The notes under the pieces are model-generated. The model saw only the letters and a list, made by a program, of their open reading frames with translations, did not search any database and had not been told where the DNA came from. The translations under genes were made by a program, and so were the position numbers. DNA of 45,475 bases from Heliomarina baculiformis (GTDB lineage: Bacteria > Pseudomonadota > Alphaproteobacteria > Rhodobacterales > Rhodobacteraceae): assembly GCF_019966545.1 (NCBI RefSeq), contig NZ_JAIMIC010000019.1, forward strand, positions 1 to 45,475. The letters are read 5' to 3'. Positions 29,743 through 39,274 of this stretch are shown here, one piece after another. Within the stretch, counting starts at the first letter, position 1. Each line of letters begins with the position of its first letter.

Positions 29743-29746
<4 letters not shown>

Positions 29747-30066
29747 GCGGGGTCTCCATGTGGGGCCGAGGCCAGTTTCAACCATGTCCGGTCCTCGCGT
29801 AGCAAAAACCGCTCGCGCTGAGCGAATTCGTAGTTCTCGCGTCCCAGCGGATCGGCGGCCAGCCGGGCGCGGTAGGCTTCGTAATCGGACAGGCTTTTGA
29901 CGTTATAGATGCCATACGCCAGTGTCGAAGAGCCTTCGTGCGGGGCATAATAGCCGACAAGATCGGCACCGCAGCGCGGAATCGCCTGCCCCCAGTTGCG
30001 CGCATATTCTTCGAACTGCGCCTTTTTCACCGGGTCGATCTGATAGCGGATGATACATGTCAGCAT
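29743..30066 (-). CDS. NIPSNAP family protein
   Basis: This protein of 107 residues from the ATG at 30066 has AAGGAAA upstream. MLTCIIRYQIDPVKKAQFEEYARNW and GYYAPHEGSSTLAYGIYN match the NIPSNAP group of dimeric alpha/beta-barrel proteins. The frame is open far upstream (to 30858), but that part is antisense to the ArsR gene and not coding. Together with the ABM gene it forms a two-gene unit divergent from an ArsR-family regulator with an obvious operator between them, so the pair is probably induced by a small molecule or metal sensed by that regulator. Confidence 0.85.
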
Positions 30067-30116
30067 AGTGGTTTCCTTTCCTTGCTTGCCGCTGACTAGC
30101 ATCTGGATTGTTCGCG

Positions 30117-30140
30117 ATGCTTCGATTAGCGTCGAAGCAT
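30117..30140. promoter_or_regulatory. Perfect palindromic operator in the arsR-NIPSNAP intergenic region
   Basis: ATGCTTCGA at 30117-30125 and TCGAAGCAT at 30132-30140 form a perfect 9-base inverted repeat with a 6-base spacer (TTAGCG). The right arm overlaps the ATG start codon of the ArsR-family gene at 30139. The symmetry and place fit an operator for this regulator, repressing itself and the divergent gene pair. Confidence 0.75.
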
Positions 30141-30816
30141 GAAAGACGGCCCCAATATCGCGACTCTCGCCGCGCTGATCGGCGATCCGGCCCGCGCCAA
30201 TATCCTGACCGCGCTGATGTCGGGGAAGGCGCTGACCGCGAGCGAACTCGCGCATGAGGCCGGGGTCACAGCCCAGACGGCAAGTTCGCACCTGCGCAAA
30301 CTGGAAGACGGCGCACTGATCGCGCATCGCCAGCAGGGACGGCACCGCTATTTCACCCTCACCGGGGATGAGGTCGCCCGCGCGCTGGAAGGGCTGATGG
30401 GTCTTGCCGCCACTCAAGGTCAATTGCGCACGCGTACCGGCCCGAAAGATCAGGAACTGCGCACCGCGCGTGTCTGCTACAACCACATGGCCGGTGAGAT
30501 GGGCGTCCGGCTTTACCGCTCCATGCAGGATCGCGGCGCCTTCCGGACAACCCATTCCGGTCTGGACCTGACGCCACAGGGGTATGATTTCGTGCGCGAC
30601 CTGGGCCTCAACCCCGATGGGCTGCCGCCCAGCCGCGCGCCACTTTGCCGCGAATGCCTCGACTGGTCGATGCGCCAGTCGCATCTGGCCGGACGGCTCG
30701 GGCGCGCGCTCTTGTCCCGGTTCGAAGACCTCGGCTGGGTCGCCCGTGTCCCCGACAGCCGAATCCTCCGCGTTTCCAGACGCGGCGAAAAAGAGTTTGA
30801 CAGCATTCTGGGCTGA
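30139..30816 (+). CDS. ArsR/SmtB family transcriptional regulator with C-terminal extension
   Basis: The N-terminal winged helix of this 225-residue protein is of ArsR type: LIGDPARANILTALMSGKALTASELA, helix-turn-helix AGVTAQTASSHLRKLEDGALI, and the wing HRQQGRHRYFTL. ArsR proteins are often about 100 residues; here an extra 125-residue C-terminal domain follows, with CYNHMAGEMG and CRECLDWSMRQSHLAG segments including several Cys and His residues. These could bind a ligand or metal, but no classical CVC metal site is in the DNA-binding helix. The start codon lies within the operator palindrome, and there is little room for a ribosome binding site, so the mRNA may be leaderless. Confidence 0.88.
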   Translation: MKDGPNIATLAALIGDPARANILTALMSGKALTASELAHEAGVTAQTASSHLRKLEDGALIAHRQQGRHRYFTLTGDEVARALEGLMGLAATQGQLRTRTGPKDQELRTARVCYNHMAGEMGVRLYRSMQDRGAFRTTHSGLDLTPQGYDFVRDLGLNPDGLPPSRAPLCRECLDWSMRQSHLAGRLGRALLSRFEDLGWVARVPDSRILRVSRRGEKEFDSILG

Positions 30817-30864
30817 CACACGCCTCTTGAACCGCTGACGAAAGCGTTTAAAATTCAATTAAAA

Positions 30865-30898
30865 CATGGAATTAAAGGGAGATTCCCCTGTTTCCATG
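30865..30898. promoter_or_regulatory. Nested inverted repeat upstream of the LysR gene
   Basis: CATGGAA at 30865-30871 and TTCCATG at 30892-30898 flank an inner GGGA-GAT-TCCC. This may be an end-of-transcript hairpin for the ArsR gene or a binding site for the LysR-type regulator; I cannot tell which. Confidence 0.45.
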
Positions 30899-31010
30899 CC
30901 ATGAACGATCCACACAAAACCGCGATATTATCTCAGACGTGCCGCGTTCTTGCCAAGATTGGTGGCGATAGACTGTTTCCAGAACGATAGAAATCACCAA
31001 GGAATAGTCG

Positions 31011-31916
31011 ATGGACCGTCTCACCGAAATGGAAGCCTTCGCCAATGTGGTAGATCAGGGCGGCTTCACGGATGCGGCCAAGAAAATGGGCATCTCCAAA
31101 TCAGCCGTTTCCAAGCACGTTTCGAGCCTTGAGGCACGGCTTGGCGCACGTCTGCTGAACCGGACCACGCGCCGCGTCAGCCCGACCGAGATCGGCCTTG
31201 CCTATTACGATCGTGCCCGCCGCGTACTGAACGATGCAGGCGAAGCGGATGCGCTGGTCACCTCGATGCAATCGGCCCCCTCGGGTCTGCTGCGCATTTC
31301 GGTCGCAACGGATTTCGGCGTCAATCATCTCTCGCCGGTGCTCAGTGAATTCCTGTCAGATTTCCCCGAGATCACCGTCAACATGGTGCTGAACAACCGG
31401 TATGTCGAACTGATTTCCGAAGGTTTCGACATGGCCGTGCGGATCGGTGAGTTGGAAGACAGCACCCTGCGCGCCCGCAAGCTGACGGAAACCACCAAGG
31501 CGATGATCGCCTCGCCCGCCTATTTCCAGAAATACGGCTATCCGCAGAAGATCGACGACCTGAACGAACACAAGCTCCTGCATTATTCCAACCAGTCGAG
31601 CGGCAACGTCTGGAAACTGACCGCCCCCTCGGGTGAAAAGCGTCAGGTCCGCACCGCCGGCTGGCTAAGCGTGAACGACGGCCAGTCGCTGCTCAACGCC
31701 GCGATTTCGGGCCTCGGCATCGCCTTCCTGCCCAGCTTTCTCTTTGCCGACGCGATGGAAAAAGGGCTGGTCGAATACGCCATGCCCAGCCTTCCGGTCG
31801 AAACCCAAGGCATCTACGCGGTTTACCCGCCGGGCCGGTTCACCCAGCCCAAGGTTCGCGCCTTTATCGACTTTCTGGTCAACGCCTTTGCAGAAAAAGG
31901 CCCCTCGGACTGGTAA
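31011..31916 (+). CDS. LysR-type transcriptional regulator
   Basis: This 301-residue protein opens MDRLTEMEAFANVVDQGGFTDAAKKMGISKSAVSKHVSSLE, the winged helix-turn-helix of LysR regulators (quoted here as one recognised block: residues 1-40), followed by LGARLLNRTTRRVSPTE. The effector domain (about 90-300) is complete. AAGGA lies upstream of the ATG. No divergent partner gene is present, so the target is unknown. It belongs to the CrgA/DsdC-like subgroup judged by the NRTTRRVSPTE motif; this is a loose assignment. Confidence 0.92.
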   Translation: MDRLTEMEAFANVVDQGGFTDAAKKMGISKSAVSKHVSSLEARLGARLLNRTTRRVSPTEIGLAYYDRARRVLNDAGEADALVTSMQSAPSGLLRISVATDFGVNHLSPVLSEFLSDFPEITVNMVLNNRYVELISEGFDMAVRIGELEDSTLRARKLTETTKAMIASPAYFQKYGYPQKIDDLNEHKLLHYSNQSSGNVWKLTAPSGEKRQVRTAGWLSVNDGQSLLNAAISGLGIAFLPSFLFADAMEKGLVEYAMPSLPVETQGIYAVYPPGRFTQPKVRAFIDFLVNAFAEKGPSDW

Positions 31917-31951
31917 CCCAACTCTCGTTGCTTCCCTTGGCAACCAAACTT

Positions 31952-31982
31952 CCCCGCGCCCCCTCCGCGCGGGGGTTTTTTC
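31952..31982 (+). terminator. Rho-independent terminator after the LysR gene
   Basis: CCCCGCGC at 31952-31959 pairs with GCGCGGGG at 31967-31974 and is followed by GTTTTTTC. A strong GC stem with a T-run is a standard intrinsic terminator. Confidence 0.9.
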
Positions 31983-32074
31983 TTTTGGGTGTCCGGCGGT
32001 CAGGTATGCGGACCTTGTTGCCATTCGGGTAGGCCGTTGCGATGTTCGGTTCGGCAGCCTGAAGGGACAGTTAG

Positions 32075-32353
32075 ATGAATGGTTCGACGCGCAGAAAGCT
32101 TATCTGGTTTCAAGCTGGAAACCTGCTGGTTTCACTCGCTATTCTGGCCGCGATCCCCGTCGGCTTGCAAGGGTCTGCTATGATCCAAGTGCTGTTTGCA
32201 ATCAAAGTAATCACGTTGATCTACTTGAACGACTATCCAGCGAAGAAAGATGTATTTAGTGTGATTTTCTTTGGACTGGCGTTGATCGAAGTCATCCTTC
32301 TATTTTTGACCGGTTCATTTTCTGTCTACACATACGTTATCGCGCGTTTCTAA
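32075..32353 (+). CDS. Small membrane protein
   Basis: This 92-residue protein has three hydrophobic segments (about 10-30, 36-51 and 61-89) separated by a short charged loop (NDYPAKKD). AAGGGAC lies just upstream of the ATG. I do not recognise a family. The stretch is AT-richer than its neighbours and is flanked by a terminator upstream, so it is a separate unit. An unrelated small membrane protein gained by transfer is possible. Confidence 0.6.
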   Translation: MNGSTRRKLIWFQAGNLLVSLAILAAIPVGLQGSAMIQVLFAIKVITLIYLNDYPAKKDVFSVIFFGLALIEVILLFLTGSFSVYTYVIARF

Positions 32354-32509
32354 GTGCCGCTTGGAATCCGAATGAACATGGCAGTTTGGGCTCAAACCCG
32401 ACCTTCACCCAAAGGGTCCGGTACAAGCGACGTAATTCACCAGCTCGGTTCGTGGACACGTTTTATTCTTTCCGGGACACCGGGTCGCTTGGCCTCTGGA
32501 TGAACCGCC

Positions 32510-34042
32510 CTAGAACAGGTGCTCCAGCAGAACCGCGAGGGCCGCACCACCGACACCGGCACAGACAGCCACCAAGGCCAGCATCCTGCGGCTCAGCTTG
32601 CGTTCGGGTGCTGGCGGTTCCGCCTGCGCGATCAGCGCGTTCTGCACCAGCCCCGGCAGGCGCGGACCGAACCGCGCCAGCACCAGCGCCGCCTTGCCAA
32701 GATCCGACAGAACCGCTTTCGGGCCGATGGAATCCTTGATGTAATCCTCGACCACCGGCCGCGCGACTTCCCAGATGTTGATATTCGGGTTCAGCGAGCG
32801 CGCCACACCTTCGACCACCACCATCGTGCGCTGCAGCAGGATCAGTTCGGTCCGGGTTTCCATGCCGAACCGCTCGGTCACCTCGAAAAGATAGGTCAGC
32901 AACCGGCCCATCGAGATATGCGAGGCATCCATGCCAAAGATCGGCTCGCCCACTGCCCGCAGGGCACGGGCGAATTCATCGACATCCTGATCGGCGGGCA
33001 CGTAACCCGCTTCGAAATGCACCTCGGCCACGCGTTTGTAGTCTCGCCGGATGAAACCGAACAGGATCTCGGCATAGACCCGGCGGGTGTATTCATCGAT
33101 ATGGCCCATGATGCCGAAATCATAGGTGATGATATCGCCATTGGGTGCGACCTTGAGGTTCCCCTGATGCATGTCGCCGTGAAAGAACCCGTCGCGCAGG
33201 GCGTGCAGCAGGAACAGCCGCAGCAGCCGTTCGCCCAGATCCCGCCGGTCATGCCCGGCCGCATCCAGCGCGTCATTGTCGCCAAGCGGCACCCCTTCGG
33301 CCCAGCCCAGCGTCATCACCCGACGGCTTGAGAAATTCCACTTGATCGAGGGAAGCTGAAAGCCCGGATCGTCCTTGGTATTGGCCGCGTATTCCGAAGC
33401 TGCCGCGCTTTCGAGCCGCAGGTCAAGTTCGCCCCGCACGACGCCGTCGAAATGCTCCACCACCTCCATGGGACGCAGCCGCCGCGCGCCCGGCGCGAAA
33501 AGCTCGACCATGCGCGCGGCAAAGTAAAATGCGTCCACATCCTTGCGAAAGGCACGCTCGATATTCGGGCGCAGCACCTTGACCGCGACCTTTTCGCCCG
33601 TATCTGCCAGCCGTGCCTGATGCACCTGCGCAATCGAGGCTGCGGCGATCGGCTCGGAGAACTCGGAAAAGATCTCGTCGACCGACATGCCCAGCTCGCT
33701 TTCGATCTGGGCGCGGGATTCGGCCATCTCAAAGGGCGGCAGCTTGTCCTGCAGGACGCGCAGCTGCACCGCGAGGTCATTGCCCACCAGATCGGGCCGC
33801 GTCGACAGGATCTGGCCGAACTTGATATAGGCCGGGCCCAGCGCCGTCAGCGCGCGGGTCGCGGGCGGCATCGACGGGTCGCCCTTGTAGCCCAGCCACA
33901 TGAAAGGTTTGCCCAGCGTGCGCGCGGCAACGCGCAGCATGGGCGGCGCGTCATAGGCATCGAGGATCACGCCCATCGCGCCGGTACGCTCCATCGTGGC
34001 GCCGGTACGGATCAGGCGGATGATATTATGCGGACCGCGCAT
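32510..34042 (-). CDS. ubiB: UbiB, kinase-like ubiquinone biosynthesis protein
   Basis: The ABC1/UbiB atypical kinase fold of this 510-residue protein shows the KxGQ motif (AYIKFGQILSTRPDL), the alanine-rich nucleotide loop AAASIAQVHQA, the DMHQGNLKV catalytic loop and DFGIMGHI metal-binding motif, and two C-terminal membrane helices (LVAVCAGVGGAALAVLLEHLF). UbiB is required for ubiquinone synthesis and may extract or present prenyl intermediates at the membrane. It follows ubiE on the same strand after 28 bases, forming a ubiE-ubiB operon as in many proteobacteria. Confidence 0.96.
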   Translation of the reverse strand: MRGPHNIIRLIRTGATMERTGAMGVILDAYDAPPMLRVAARTLGKPFMWLGYKGDPSMPPATRALTALGPAYIKFGQILSTRPDLVGNDLAVQLRVLQDKLPPFEMAESRAQIESELGMSVDEIFSEFSEPIAAASIAQVHQARLADTGEKVAVKVLRPNIERAFRKDVDAFYFAARMVELFAPGARRLRPMEVVEHFDGVVRGELDLRLESAAASEYAANTKDDPGFQLPSIKWNFSSRRVMTLGWAEGVPLGDNDALDAAGHDRRDLGERLLRLFLLHALRDGFFHGDMHQGNLKVAPNGDIITYDFGIMGHIDEYTRRVYAEILFGFIRRDYKRVAEVHFEAGYVPADQDVDEFARALRAVGEPIFGMDASHISMGRLLTYLFEVTERFGMETRTELILLQRTMVVVEGVARSLNPNINIWEVARPVVEDYIKDSIGPKAVLSDLGKAALVLARFGPRLPGLVQNALIAQAEPPAPERKLSRRMLALVAVCAGVGGAALAVLLEHLF

Positions 34043-34070
34043 CAGGCAGCCACCAGCTCAGCCAGACCCA

Positions 34071-34823
34071 TCAGATCTTCCACCCTGAATGCAGCGCCGC
34101 GATTCCCATGCTCAGGTTCCGGTATTTCGCCTGTTCAAAGCCCGCCAACCGGACCATCGACAGGAATGTCTCCTGATCGGGAAAGTTGCGGATCGATTCG
34201 ACGAGATACTGATAGCTTTCGCGATCCCCGGCAATCATCTGACCCATGCGCGGGATGACGTTAAAGCTGTAGAGGTCATAGAGCTTTTGCAGCCCGTCAT
34301 TCGGCAACTGGCTGAATTCCAGCACCATCAGCCGTCCACCCGGTTTCAGCACGCGGAACGCCTCGTCCAGAGCCTCCTGCGGGCGGGTCACGTTCCGGAT
34401 GCCGAAGCTGATCGTGTAGACATCAAAGGTATTGTTCTCGAAGGGCAGCGCCATCGCATCGCCCACCACCCAGTCGAGGCTGTCCGCCATGCTCGCGGCC
34501 TCGGCGCGCTTGCGCCCCTCCACCAACATCGGCTCGGTCAGGTCCAGCACCGTGGCATGACCATGCCCGGCCCGCTTGAGAAAACGGAAGGAAATGTCGC
34601 CTGTACCGCCCGCCACGTCGAGCAGCCGCTGCCCGGGGCGCGGGGCGAGCCAGTCCATCATCGCGTCTTTCCAGACCCGGTGGATGCCAACGCTCATCAC
34701 GTCGTTCATGATGTCGTATTTGCTGGCGACCGAGTTGAAGACGCCCTGCACCCGCCCGGCCTTGTCGCCCTCGGGGATGGTCTCGCGTCCGAAATGGGTG
34801 GTTTTGTCGGTTTCGTCTGTCAT
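34071..34823 (-). CDS. ubiE: UbiE, ubiquinone/menaquinone C-methyltransferase
   Basis: This 250-residue SAM-dependent methyltransferase has the motif I block [13 protein letters not shown] and the UbiE signatures [20 protein letters not shown] and [15 protein letters not shown]. The ATG at 34823 is the family-like start ([12 protein letters not shown]); the frame open to 34880 overlaps the divergent promoter region. It methylates the benzoquinol ring in ubiquinone synthesis and is divergent from mutM. Confidence 0.96.
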   Translation of the reverse strand: MTDETDKTTHFGRETIPEGDKAGRVQGVFNSVASKYDIMNDVMSVGIHRVWKDAMMDWLAPRPGQRLLDVAGGTGDISFRFLKRAGHGHATVLDLTEPMLVEGRKRAEAASMADSLDWVVGDAMALPFENNTFDVYTISFGIRNVTRPQEALDEAFRVLKPGGRLMVLEFSQLPNDGLQKLYDLYSFNVIPRMGQMIAGDRESYQYLVESIRNFPDQETFLSMVRLAGFEQAKYRNLSMGIAALHSGWKI

Positions 34824-34909
34824 GGGTCTTGCCGCCGCTAAAGTTTGGCCCTTGTTATAGGGCGTTGCCGGGCGGCACAATGCGCCCCCTTGCCAGAAGA
34901 AAGAGCACC

Positions 34910-35761
34910 ATGCCCGAATTGCCAGAGGTAGAGACAGTCCGTCGCGGCCTTGCCCCCGTGATGGAGGGGGAAATCATCGCCCGCGCCGAGGTCAACCGGC
35001 CGGACCTGCGCTGGCCGTTCCCGCCGGATATGGCGGTGCGACTGTCGGGCAAACGCGTCGAACGGCTGCGGCGGCGGTCGAAATACATCCTTGCCGATCT
35101 GAGCTCGGGCGAGACGCTGCTGGTGCACTTGGGCATGTCCGGTCGGATGATGGTGTCGGGCGATCCACTGGGCCGGTTCGTACATGAGCACCCGATGCCG
35201 GAAAAGCACGACCACGTCGTGCTGCATATGGACAACGGCGCGCGCATTACCTTCAACGACCCGCGCCGCTTTGGCGCGATGGATCTGATGGACACCGCCA
35301 GCGCCGATTCCCACAAGCTGCTCGCCGTGCTCGGGCCCGAACCGCTGGGCAACGATTTTCACGAAGCGCATCTGATCAGGGCGTTTCACGGACGCAACAC
35401 CCCGGTCAAATCGGCCCTGCTCGACCAGCGCATCGTCGCGGGACTTGGCAATATCTATGTCTGCGAGGCGCTGTTCCGTGCCGGAATTTCACCCCGCAGA
35501 AAAGCCGGGAAAATTTCGGCCGCGCGTGTCGGCGCGCTTGTCCCGATCATCCGGCAGGTGCTCACGGATGCCATTCAGGCAGGCGGTTCCTCGTTGCGCG
35601 ACTTCCGCCAAGCCGATGGAGAACTTGGATATTTTCAGCATTCCTTTGACGTCTACGGACGCGAGGGCCAGCCCTGCCGCACCCCCGATTGTCGCTCAAA
35701 TGTGCAGCGAATCGTGCAATCGGGAAGATCGTCGTTCTTCTGTGCGCAATGCCAAAGATAG
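34910..35761 (+). CDS. mutM: Formamidopyrimidine-DNA glycosylase MutM (Fpg)
   Basis: The 283-residue protein starts [13 protein letters not shown], with the catalytic N-terminal proline (P2) and E3 exposed after removal of Met. The helix-two-turns-helix region ([19 protein letters not shown]) and C-terminal four-cysteine zinc finger (CRTPDC...CAQC) are complete. It removes oxidised purines such as 8-oxoguanine and cleaves the abasic site. The start is fixed by this N-terminus; the frame open from 34829 is not used. Confidence 0.97.
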   Translation: MPELPEVETVRRGLAPVMEGEIIARAEVNRPDLRWPFPPDMAVRLSGKRVERLRRRSKYILADLSSGETLLVHLGMSGRMMVSGDPLGRFVHEHPMPEKHDHVVLHMDNGARITFNDPRRFGAMDLMDTASADSHKLLAVLGPEPLGNDFHEAHLIRAFHGRNTPVKSALLDQRIVAGLGNIYVCEALFRAGISPRRKAGKISAARVGALVPIIRQVLTDAIQAGGSSLRDFRQADGELGYFQHSFDVYGREGQPCRTPDCRSNVQRIVQSGRSSFFCAQCQR

Positions 35762-35824
35762 CTTGAAGTGATTGCTTCAAGTGGTAAGGCTCGGTTTCAC
35801 AACGGAACAATGAAAGCAAGATTC

Positions 35825-36601
35825 ATGGCCTTTGAGACGATTACCGTCGCTACAGAAGACCACATCTGCCAAATACGCCTCAATCGCCCGGACGCCCTGA
35901 ATGCGCTGAATACCCAGCTGTTGGGCGAGCTATGCGATGCACTGGAAGAGGCCGATGGCAATGATAAGGTGCGCTGCATCGTCATAACCGGCTCGGACAA
36001 GGCATTTGCCGCCGGGGCGGATATCAAGGAGATGTCCGAAAAGAGCTTTGCGGATGTCTACAGCGAGAACTTGTTCGCCGATACCAGCGACCGAATCCTC
36101 GCGATCCGCAAGCCCATCATCGCCGCCGTCGCCGGCTATGCGCTTGGCGGCGGATGTGAACTGGCGATGGCCTGTGATTTCATCATCGCCGCCGACACCG
36201 CCAAGTTCGGCCAGCCGGAAATCAACCTCGGCGTCATCGCCGGGATCGGCGGCACCCAGCGTCTTACGCGCTATGTCGGCAAGTCAAAGTCGATGGATAT
36301 GAACCTCACCGGGCGTTTCATGACGGCCGAGGAAGCCGAACGCGCGAACCTGGTGAGCCGGGTCGTGCCCGCCAAGAAACTGATGGAAGAGGCGATGTCC
36401 GCCGCCGACAAGATCGCGGAGAAATCGCTGCCGAGCATCCTTGCCGCCAAGGAAGCGGTAAACCGGTCCTACGAGACCACCCTGCGCGAAGGCATCCTGT
36501 TCGAACGCCGCCTGTTCCACTCGATGTTCGCGACCGAAGATCAAAAGGAAGGCATGGGTGCCTTCCTTGAAAAGCGGCAACCGCAGTTCCGCGACAAGTA
36601 A
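35825..36601 (+). CDS. Enoyl-CoA hydratase (crotonase family)
   Basis: The protein has 258 residues from the ATG at 35825, the usual length for mitochondrial-type short-chain enoyl-CoA hydratase. Family marks are [11 protein letters not shown], the oxyanion-hole segment [24 protein letters not shown], and the two catalytic glutamates in GGCELAM and [10 protein letters not shown]-type blocks. It hydrates enoyl-CoA in beta-oxidation. An alternative ATG at 35810 would add five residues. This gene between mutM and rpsT is a common Rhodobacteraceae arrangement. Confidence 0.93.
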   Translation: MAFETITVATEDHICQIRLNRPDALNALNTQLLGELCDALEEADGNDKVRCIVITGSDKAFAAGADIKEMSEKSFADVYSENLFADTSDRILAIRKPIIAAVAGYALGGGCELAMACDFIIAADTAKFGQPEINLGVIAGIGGTQRLTRYVGKSKSMDMNLTGRFMTAEEAERANLVSRVVPAKKLMEEAMSAADKIAEKSLPSILAAKEAVNRSYETTLREGILFERRLFHSMFATEDQKEGMGAFLEKRQPQFRDK

Positions 36602-36605
36602 GTGA

Positions 36606-36629
36606 CCGGGGGCGCACCGCCGCCCCCGG
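36606..36629 (+). terminator. GC-rich hairpin after the enoyl-CoA hydratase gene
   Basis: CCGGGGGCG at 36606-36614 pairs with CGCCCCCGG at 36621-36629 over a 6-base loop. No T-run follows. It begins four bases after the stop codon and is probably a terminator or mRNA 3'-end stabiliser. Confidence 0.55.
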
Positions 36630-36812
36630 CATCCGCCGGGCCTGCGCCGCGATCTTCGCGAAAATGGCTTTCCTTTCCTGTAAAACTGACCTATACGCCG
36701 CCGATACATGCGCGTGATGCCCGCTCTGGCAGGATTCGACCGGTCGATGAAAACCCGGTGTCGGGACGTTTTGCGCTTTTGATTTCAACCGTCCCGATGT
36801 GAGGGAGCCGAC

Positions 36813-37076
36813 ATGGCCAATACACCGCAGTCCAAGAAACGCGCCCGTCAGAACGAATCGCGCTTTACCGTTAACAAAGCCCGTCGTTCGCGGATTCGCA
36901 CCTACCTCCGTAAAGTCGAGGAAGCGATCGCTTCCGGCGACAAGGAAGTGGCAATTGCTGCCCTTCGCGACGCCCAGCCCGAGCTGATGCGCGGCGTCAC
37001 CAAGGGTGTGTTGCACAAAAACACAGCCGCCCGGAAGATGTCCCGTCTTTCGAGCCGCGTGAAAGCTCTCAGCTGA
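36813..37076 (+). CDS. rpsT: 30S ribosomal protein S20
   Basis: This 87-residue basic protein, [15 protein letters not shown] with [18 protein letters not shown] at the end, matches S20 throughout. GAGGGAG precedes the ATG. It binds 16S rRNA early in small-subunit assembly. A clear terminator follows. Confidence 0.98.
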   Translation: MANTPQSKKRARQNESRFTVNKARRSRIRTYLRKVEEAIASGDKEVAIAALRDAQPELMRGVTKGVLHKNTAARKMSRLSSRVKALS

Positions 37077-37122
37077 GTTGAGCGATCAACCGCTCAAGTT
37101 TTTGTGAAATATTAATGACTAT

Positions 37123-37151
37123 AAGGCGTTGCCGTCGGCAGCGCCTTTTTT
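37123..37151 (+). terminator. Rho-independent terminator after rpsT
   Basis: AAGGCGTTGCC pairs with GGCAGCGCCTT over a GTC loop (one G-T pair) and runs into TTTTTT. It is 47 bases after the rpsT stop codon. Confidence 0.9.
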
Positions 37152-37647
37152 GGTTCCGGACGGCTTCCGCCGGTTTCCATGGGGCCAAGAGATTCTCTGC
37201 CGAGAAAAGAGTGAGTCAATAACATAGTTTCGTTGCCGGTCTGCCGTCAGAATTGCTACCACTAAGCGAGCGATTCATATGCTTGGGGGGACAGGTTGTT
37301 TCCGGACCAAGGCCCAGTCTGCAACGGGTCAAAACGCCGGAGACTCAACTGAATTGACGGATTTCATCCGGCTTTTTCAGTGTGTCATGAACGATGGCTG
37401 CCCATCGTTATTGTGACCCTGTCGTGTAAAATAGTGCGTCGATGATTGCACCGGTTATGACCCGTCCAGTGTTGGGCGGACGGGTTCGGTTTGCTTGTTG
37501 TCATTGCCGCAATACGACGACGACGCGCTGTCATGCTTTTGTCAGCGGTGTCCCCGCTTGTGCATGAGTCCCGCCGGTTTCTGCGCCGGTCAACAAGAGA
37601 TAAGAGGTCGAATGGCCTCGAAATTTGGGATGCATGAGGCAAAGATG
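37152..37647. other. dnaA upstream region with two hairpins, no DnaA-box array seen
   Basis: This spacer of about 500 bases should hold the dnaA promoter. A hairpin AACGATGG-CTGC-CCATCGTT lies at 37388-37407, and ACCCGTCC pairs with GGACGGGT at about 37458-37486. GCCGGA near 37339 and TCCGGC followed by TTTTT near 37369-37379 could end a short transcript. I found no TTATCCACA-like boxes, so I do not call oriC here. A frame open from 37495 into dnaA gives a Cys/Pro-rich leader that does not look coding. Confidence 0.4.
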
Positions 37648-39039
37648 AGACAAGAAGAATGGGGACAACTCAGACAAAAGCTGCTCAAGACGGTCGGTCA
37701 GAATAACTATACAACATGGATCGAACCGCTTGAATTTTCGGATGTGAACGATGGCGTTGCCGTCTTTCATGTGCCGACGAACTTCATGGGCAACTACGTT
37801 GGCCAGAACTTTTCCGACCTTATCCTGTACGAACTGAACTCCTGTGGGGAGGACGTTCAGCGCATCCAGTTTCAGGTCCCGGCAAATTCGCCCAAGCGCC
37901 GCACGGCGCCCGAGCAGCGCGCCAAGCCCGTCGATCCTGCCGTCGCGCCGTCGGCCCCGTCTGCGGCCGCGACCGCCTCGGACGATCAGGCTCCCGAATT
38001 CGGCGCCGCGCCGCTGGACGCCCGTTTCACCTTTGACAACTTCGTCGTCGGCAAGCCGAACGAACTGGCCCATGCCGCAGCACGCCGCGTCAGCGAAGGC
38101 GGTCCCGTCACCTTCAACCCGCTGGTTCTATACGGCGGTGTCGGCCTTGGAAAAACGCACCTCATGCATGCCATCGCCTGGGAACTACGGACCCGCCAGC
38201 CCGAGCTGAACGTCCTATACCTATCGGCCGAACAGTTCATGTACCGCTTTGTCCAGGCCCTGCGCGAACGCAAGATGATGGATTTCAAACACATGTTCCG
38301 CTCGGTCGACGTTCTGATGGTCGATGACGTGCAGTTCATCGCCGGCAAGGACAGCACGCAGGAAGAATTCTTCCATACCTTCAACGCGCTGGTCGACCAG
38401 AACAAACAGATCATCATTTCGGCCGACCGTGCCCCGGGTGAAATCAAGGATCTCGAAGACCGCGTCCAGTCGCGCCTGCAATGCGGCCTCGTCGTCGATC
38501 TGCACCCGACCGATTACGAGCTGCGCCTCGGCATCCTCCAGTCGAAACTCGACAATTACAAAAAGACCTACCCCGGACTCGAAGTCACCGATGGCGTGCT
38601 CGAATTCCTCGCCCATCGCATCTCGACCAACGTTCGTGTCCTCGAAGGCGCGCTGACCCGTCTCTTCGCCTTCGCCTCGCTCGTCGGCCGCGAGATCGAC
38701 ATGGAGCTGACGCAGGACTGTCTCGCCGATGTTTTGCGCGCCTCGGAACGCAAGATCACCGTCGAGGAAATCCAGCGCAAAGTCTCGGAATATTACAACA
38801 TCCGCCTGTCCGACATCATCGGCCCAAAACGCCTGCGCTCCTACGCGCGCCCGCGCCAGGTGGCAATGTACCTCTGCAAGCAGCTGACCAGCCGCTCCCT
38901 GCCGGAGATCGGCCGCCGTTTTGGCGGTCGCGACCACACCACCGTCATGCATGGCGTGCGTCGCATCGAAGAGCTCAAGGCGTCCGACGGTCAGATCGCC
39001 GAAGACGTTGAAATGCTGCGCCGCGCGCTCGAGGCCTGA
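37648..39039 (+). CDS. dnaA: Chromosomal replication initiator DnaA
   Basis: The protein has about 463 residues from the ATG at 37648 (GAGG five bases upstream), where relatives start with a Gln/Glu-Trp-Gly-Gln-Leu-Arg block. An in-frame ATG at 37612, with AGAGG, is an alternative adding 12 residues. Domain I ([16 protein letters not shown]) is followed by an Ala/Pro-rich linker, AAA+ domain III with Walker [12 protein letters not shown] and Walker [10 protein letters not shown], and DNA-binding domain IV with [19 protein letters not shown]. It is followed by dnaN, recF and gyrB in the classical order. Confidence 0.97.
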   Translation, partial: RQEEWGQLRQKLLKTVGQNNYTTWIEPLEFSDVNDGVAVFHVPTNFMGNYVGQNFSDLILYELNSCGEDVQRIQFQVPANSPKRRTAPEQRAKPVDPAVAPSAPSAAATASDDQAPEFGAAPLDARFTFDNFVVGKPNELAHAAARRVSEGGPVTFNPLVLYGGVGLGKTHLMHAIAWELRTRQPELNVLYLSAEQFMYRFVQALRERKMMDFKHMFRSVDVLMVDDVQFIAGKDSTQEEFFHTFNALVDQNKQIIISADRAPGEIKDLEDRVQSRLQCGLVVDLHPTDYELRLGILQSKLDNYKKTYPGLEVTDGVLEFLAHRISTNVRVLEGALTRLFAFASLVGREIDMELTQDCLADVLRASERKITVEEIQRKVSEYYNIRLSDIIGPKRLRSYARPRQVAMYLCKQLTSRSLPEIGRRFGGRDHTTVMHGVRRIEELKASDGQIAEDVEMLRRALEA

Positions 39040-39046
39040 TTTGCAG

Positions 39047-39066
39047 GCCCCGGCCCGCGCCGGGGC
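39047..39066 (+). terminator. Hairpin after dnaA
   Basis: GCCCCGGC at 39047-39054 pairs with GCCGGGGC at 39059-39066 over CCGC. It starts seven bases after the stop codon. The T-content after it is low, so it may attenuate rather than fully stop transcription into dnaN. Confidence 0.6.
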
Positions 39067-39274
39067 ATTTGCACAAGACCACGAACACGCGTCCGGGCGG
39101 GCAAATTCGCGGTAACGCCGCAGAATGTTTGCGATTTGGCCATACTCGCCGCAATCGCATCGCTGCCCCCCTTGACGCCCTTTCCTTTAAAACAGACAAA
39201 CTCAGGAAAGGCCTTGTGCCGGGGGGCCAAACCGCTAACTTGCCCTTCCCGGCCTTTGCAGAGGATCGAAGGAC

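Noticed and set aside
30067-30858. Long N-terminal extension of the NIPSNAP frame
   Set aside because: It runs antisense through the ArsR gene and its operator. The internal ATG at 30066 has a ribosome binding site and gives a normal NIPSNAP length.
37150-37650. oriC next to dnaA
   Set aside because: No TTATCCACA-like DnaA boxes and no AT-rich unwinding region were seen. In several alphaproteobacteria the origin is not at dnaA.
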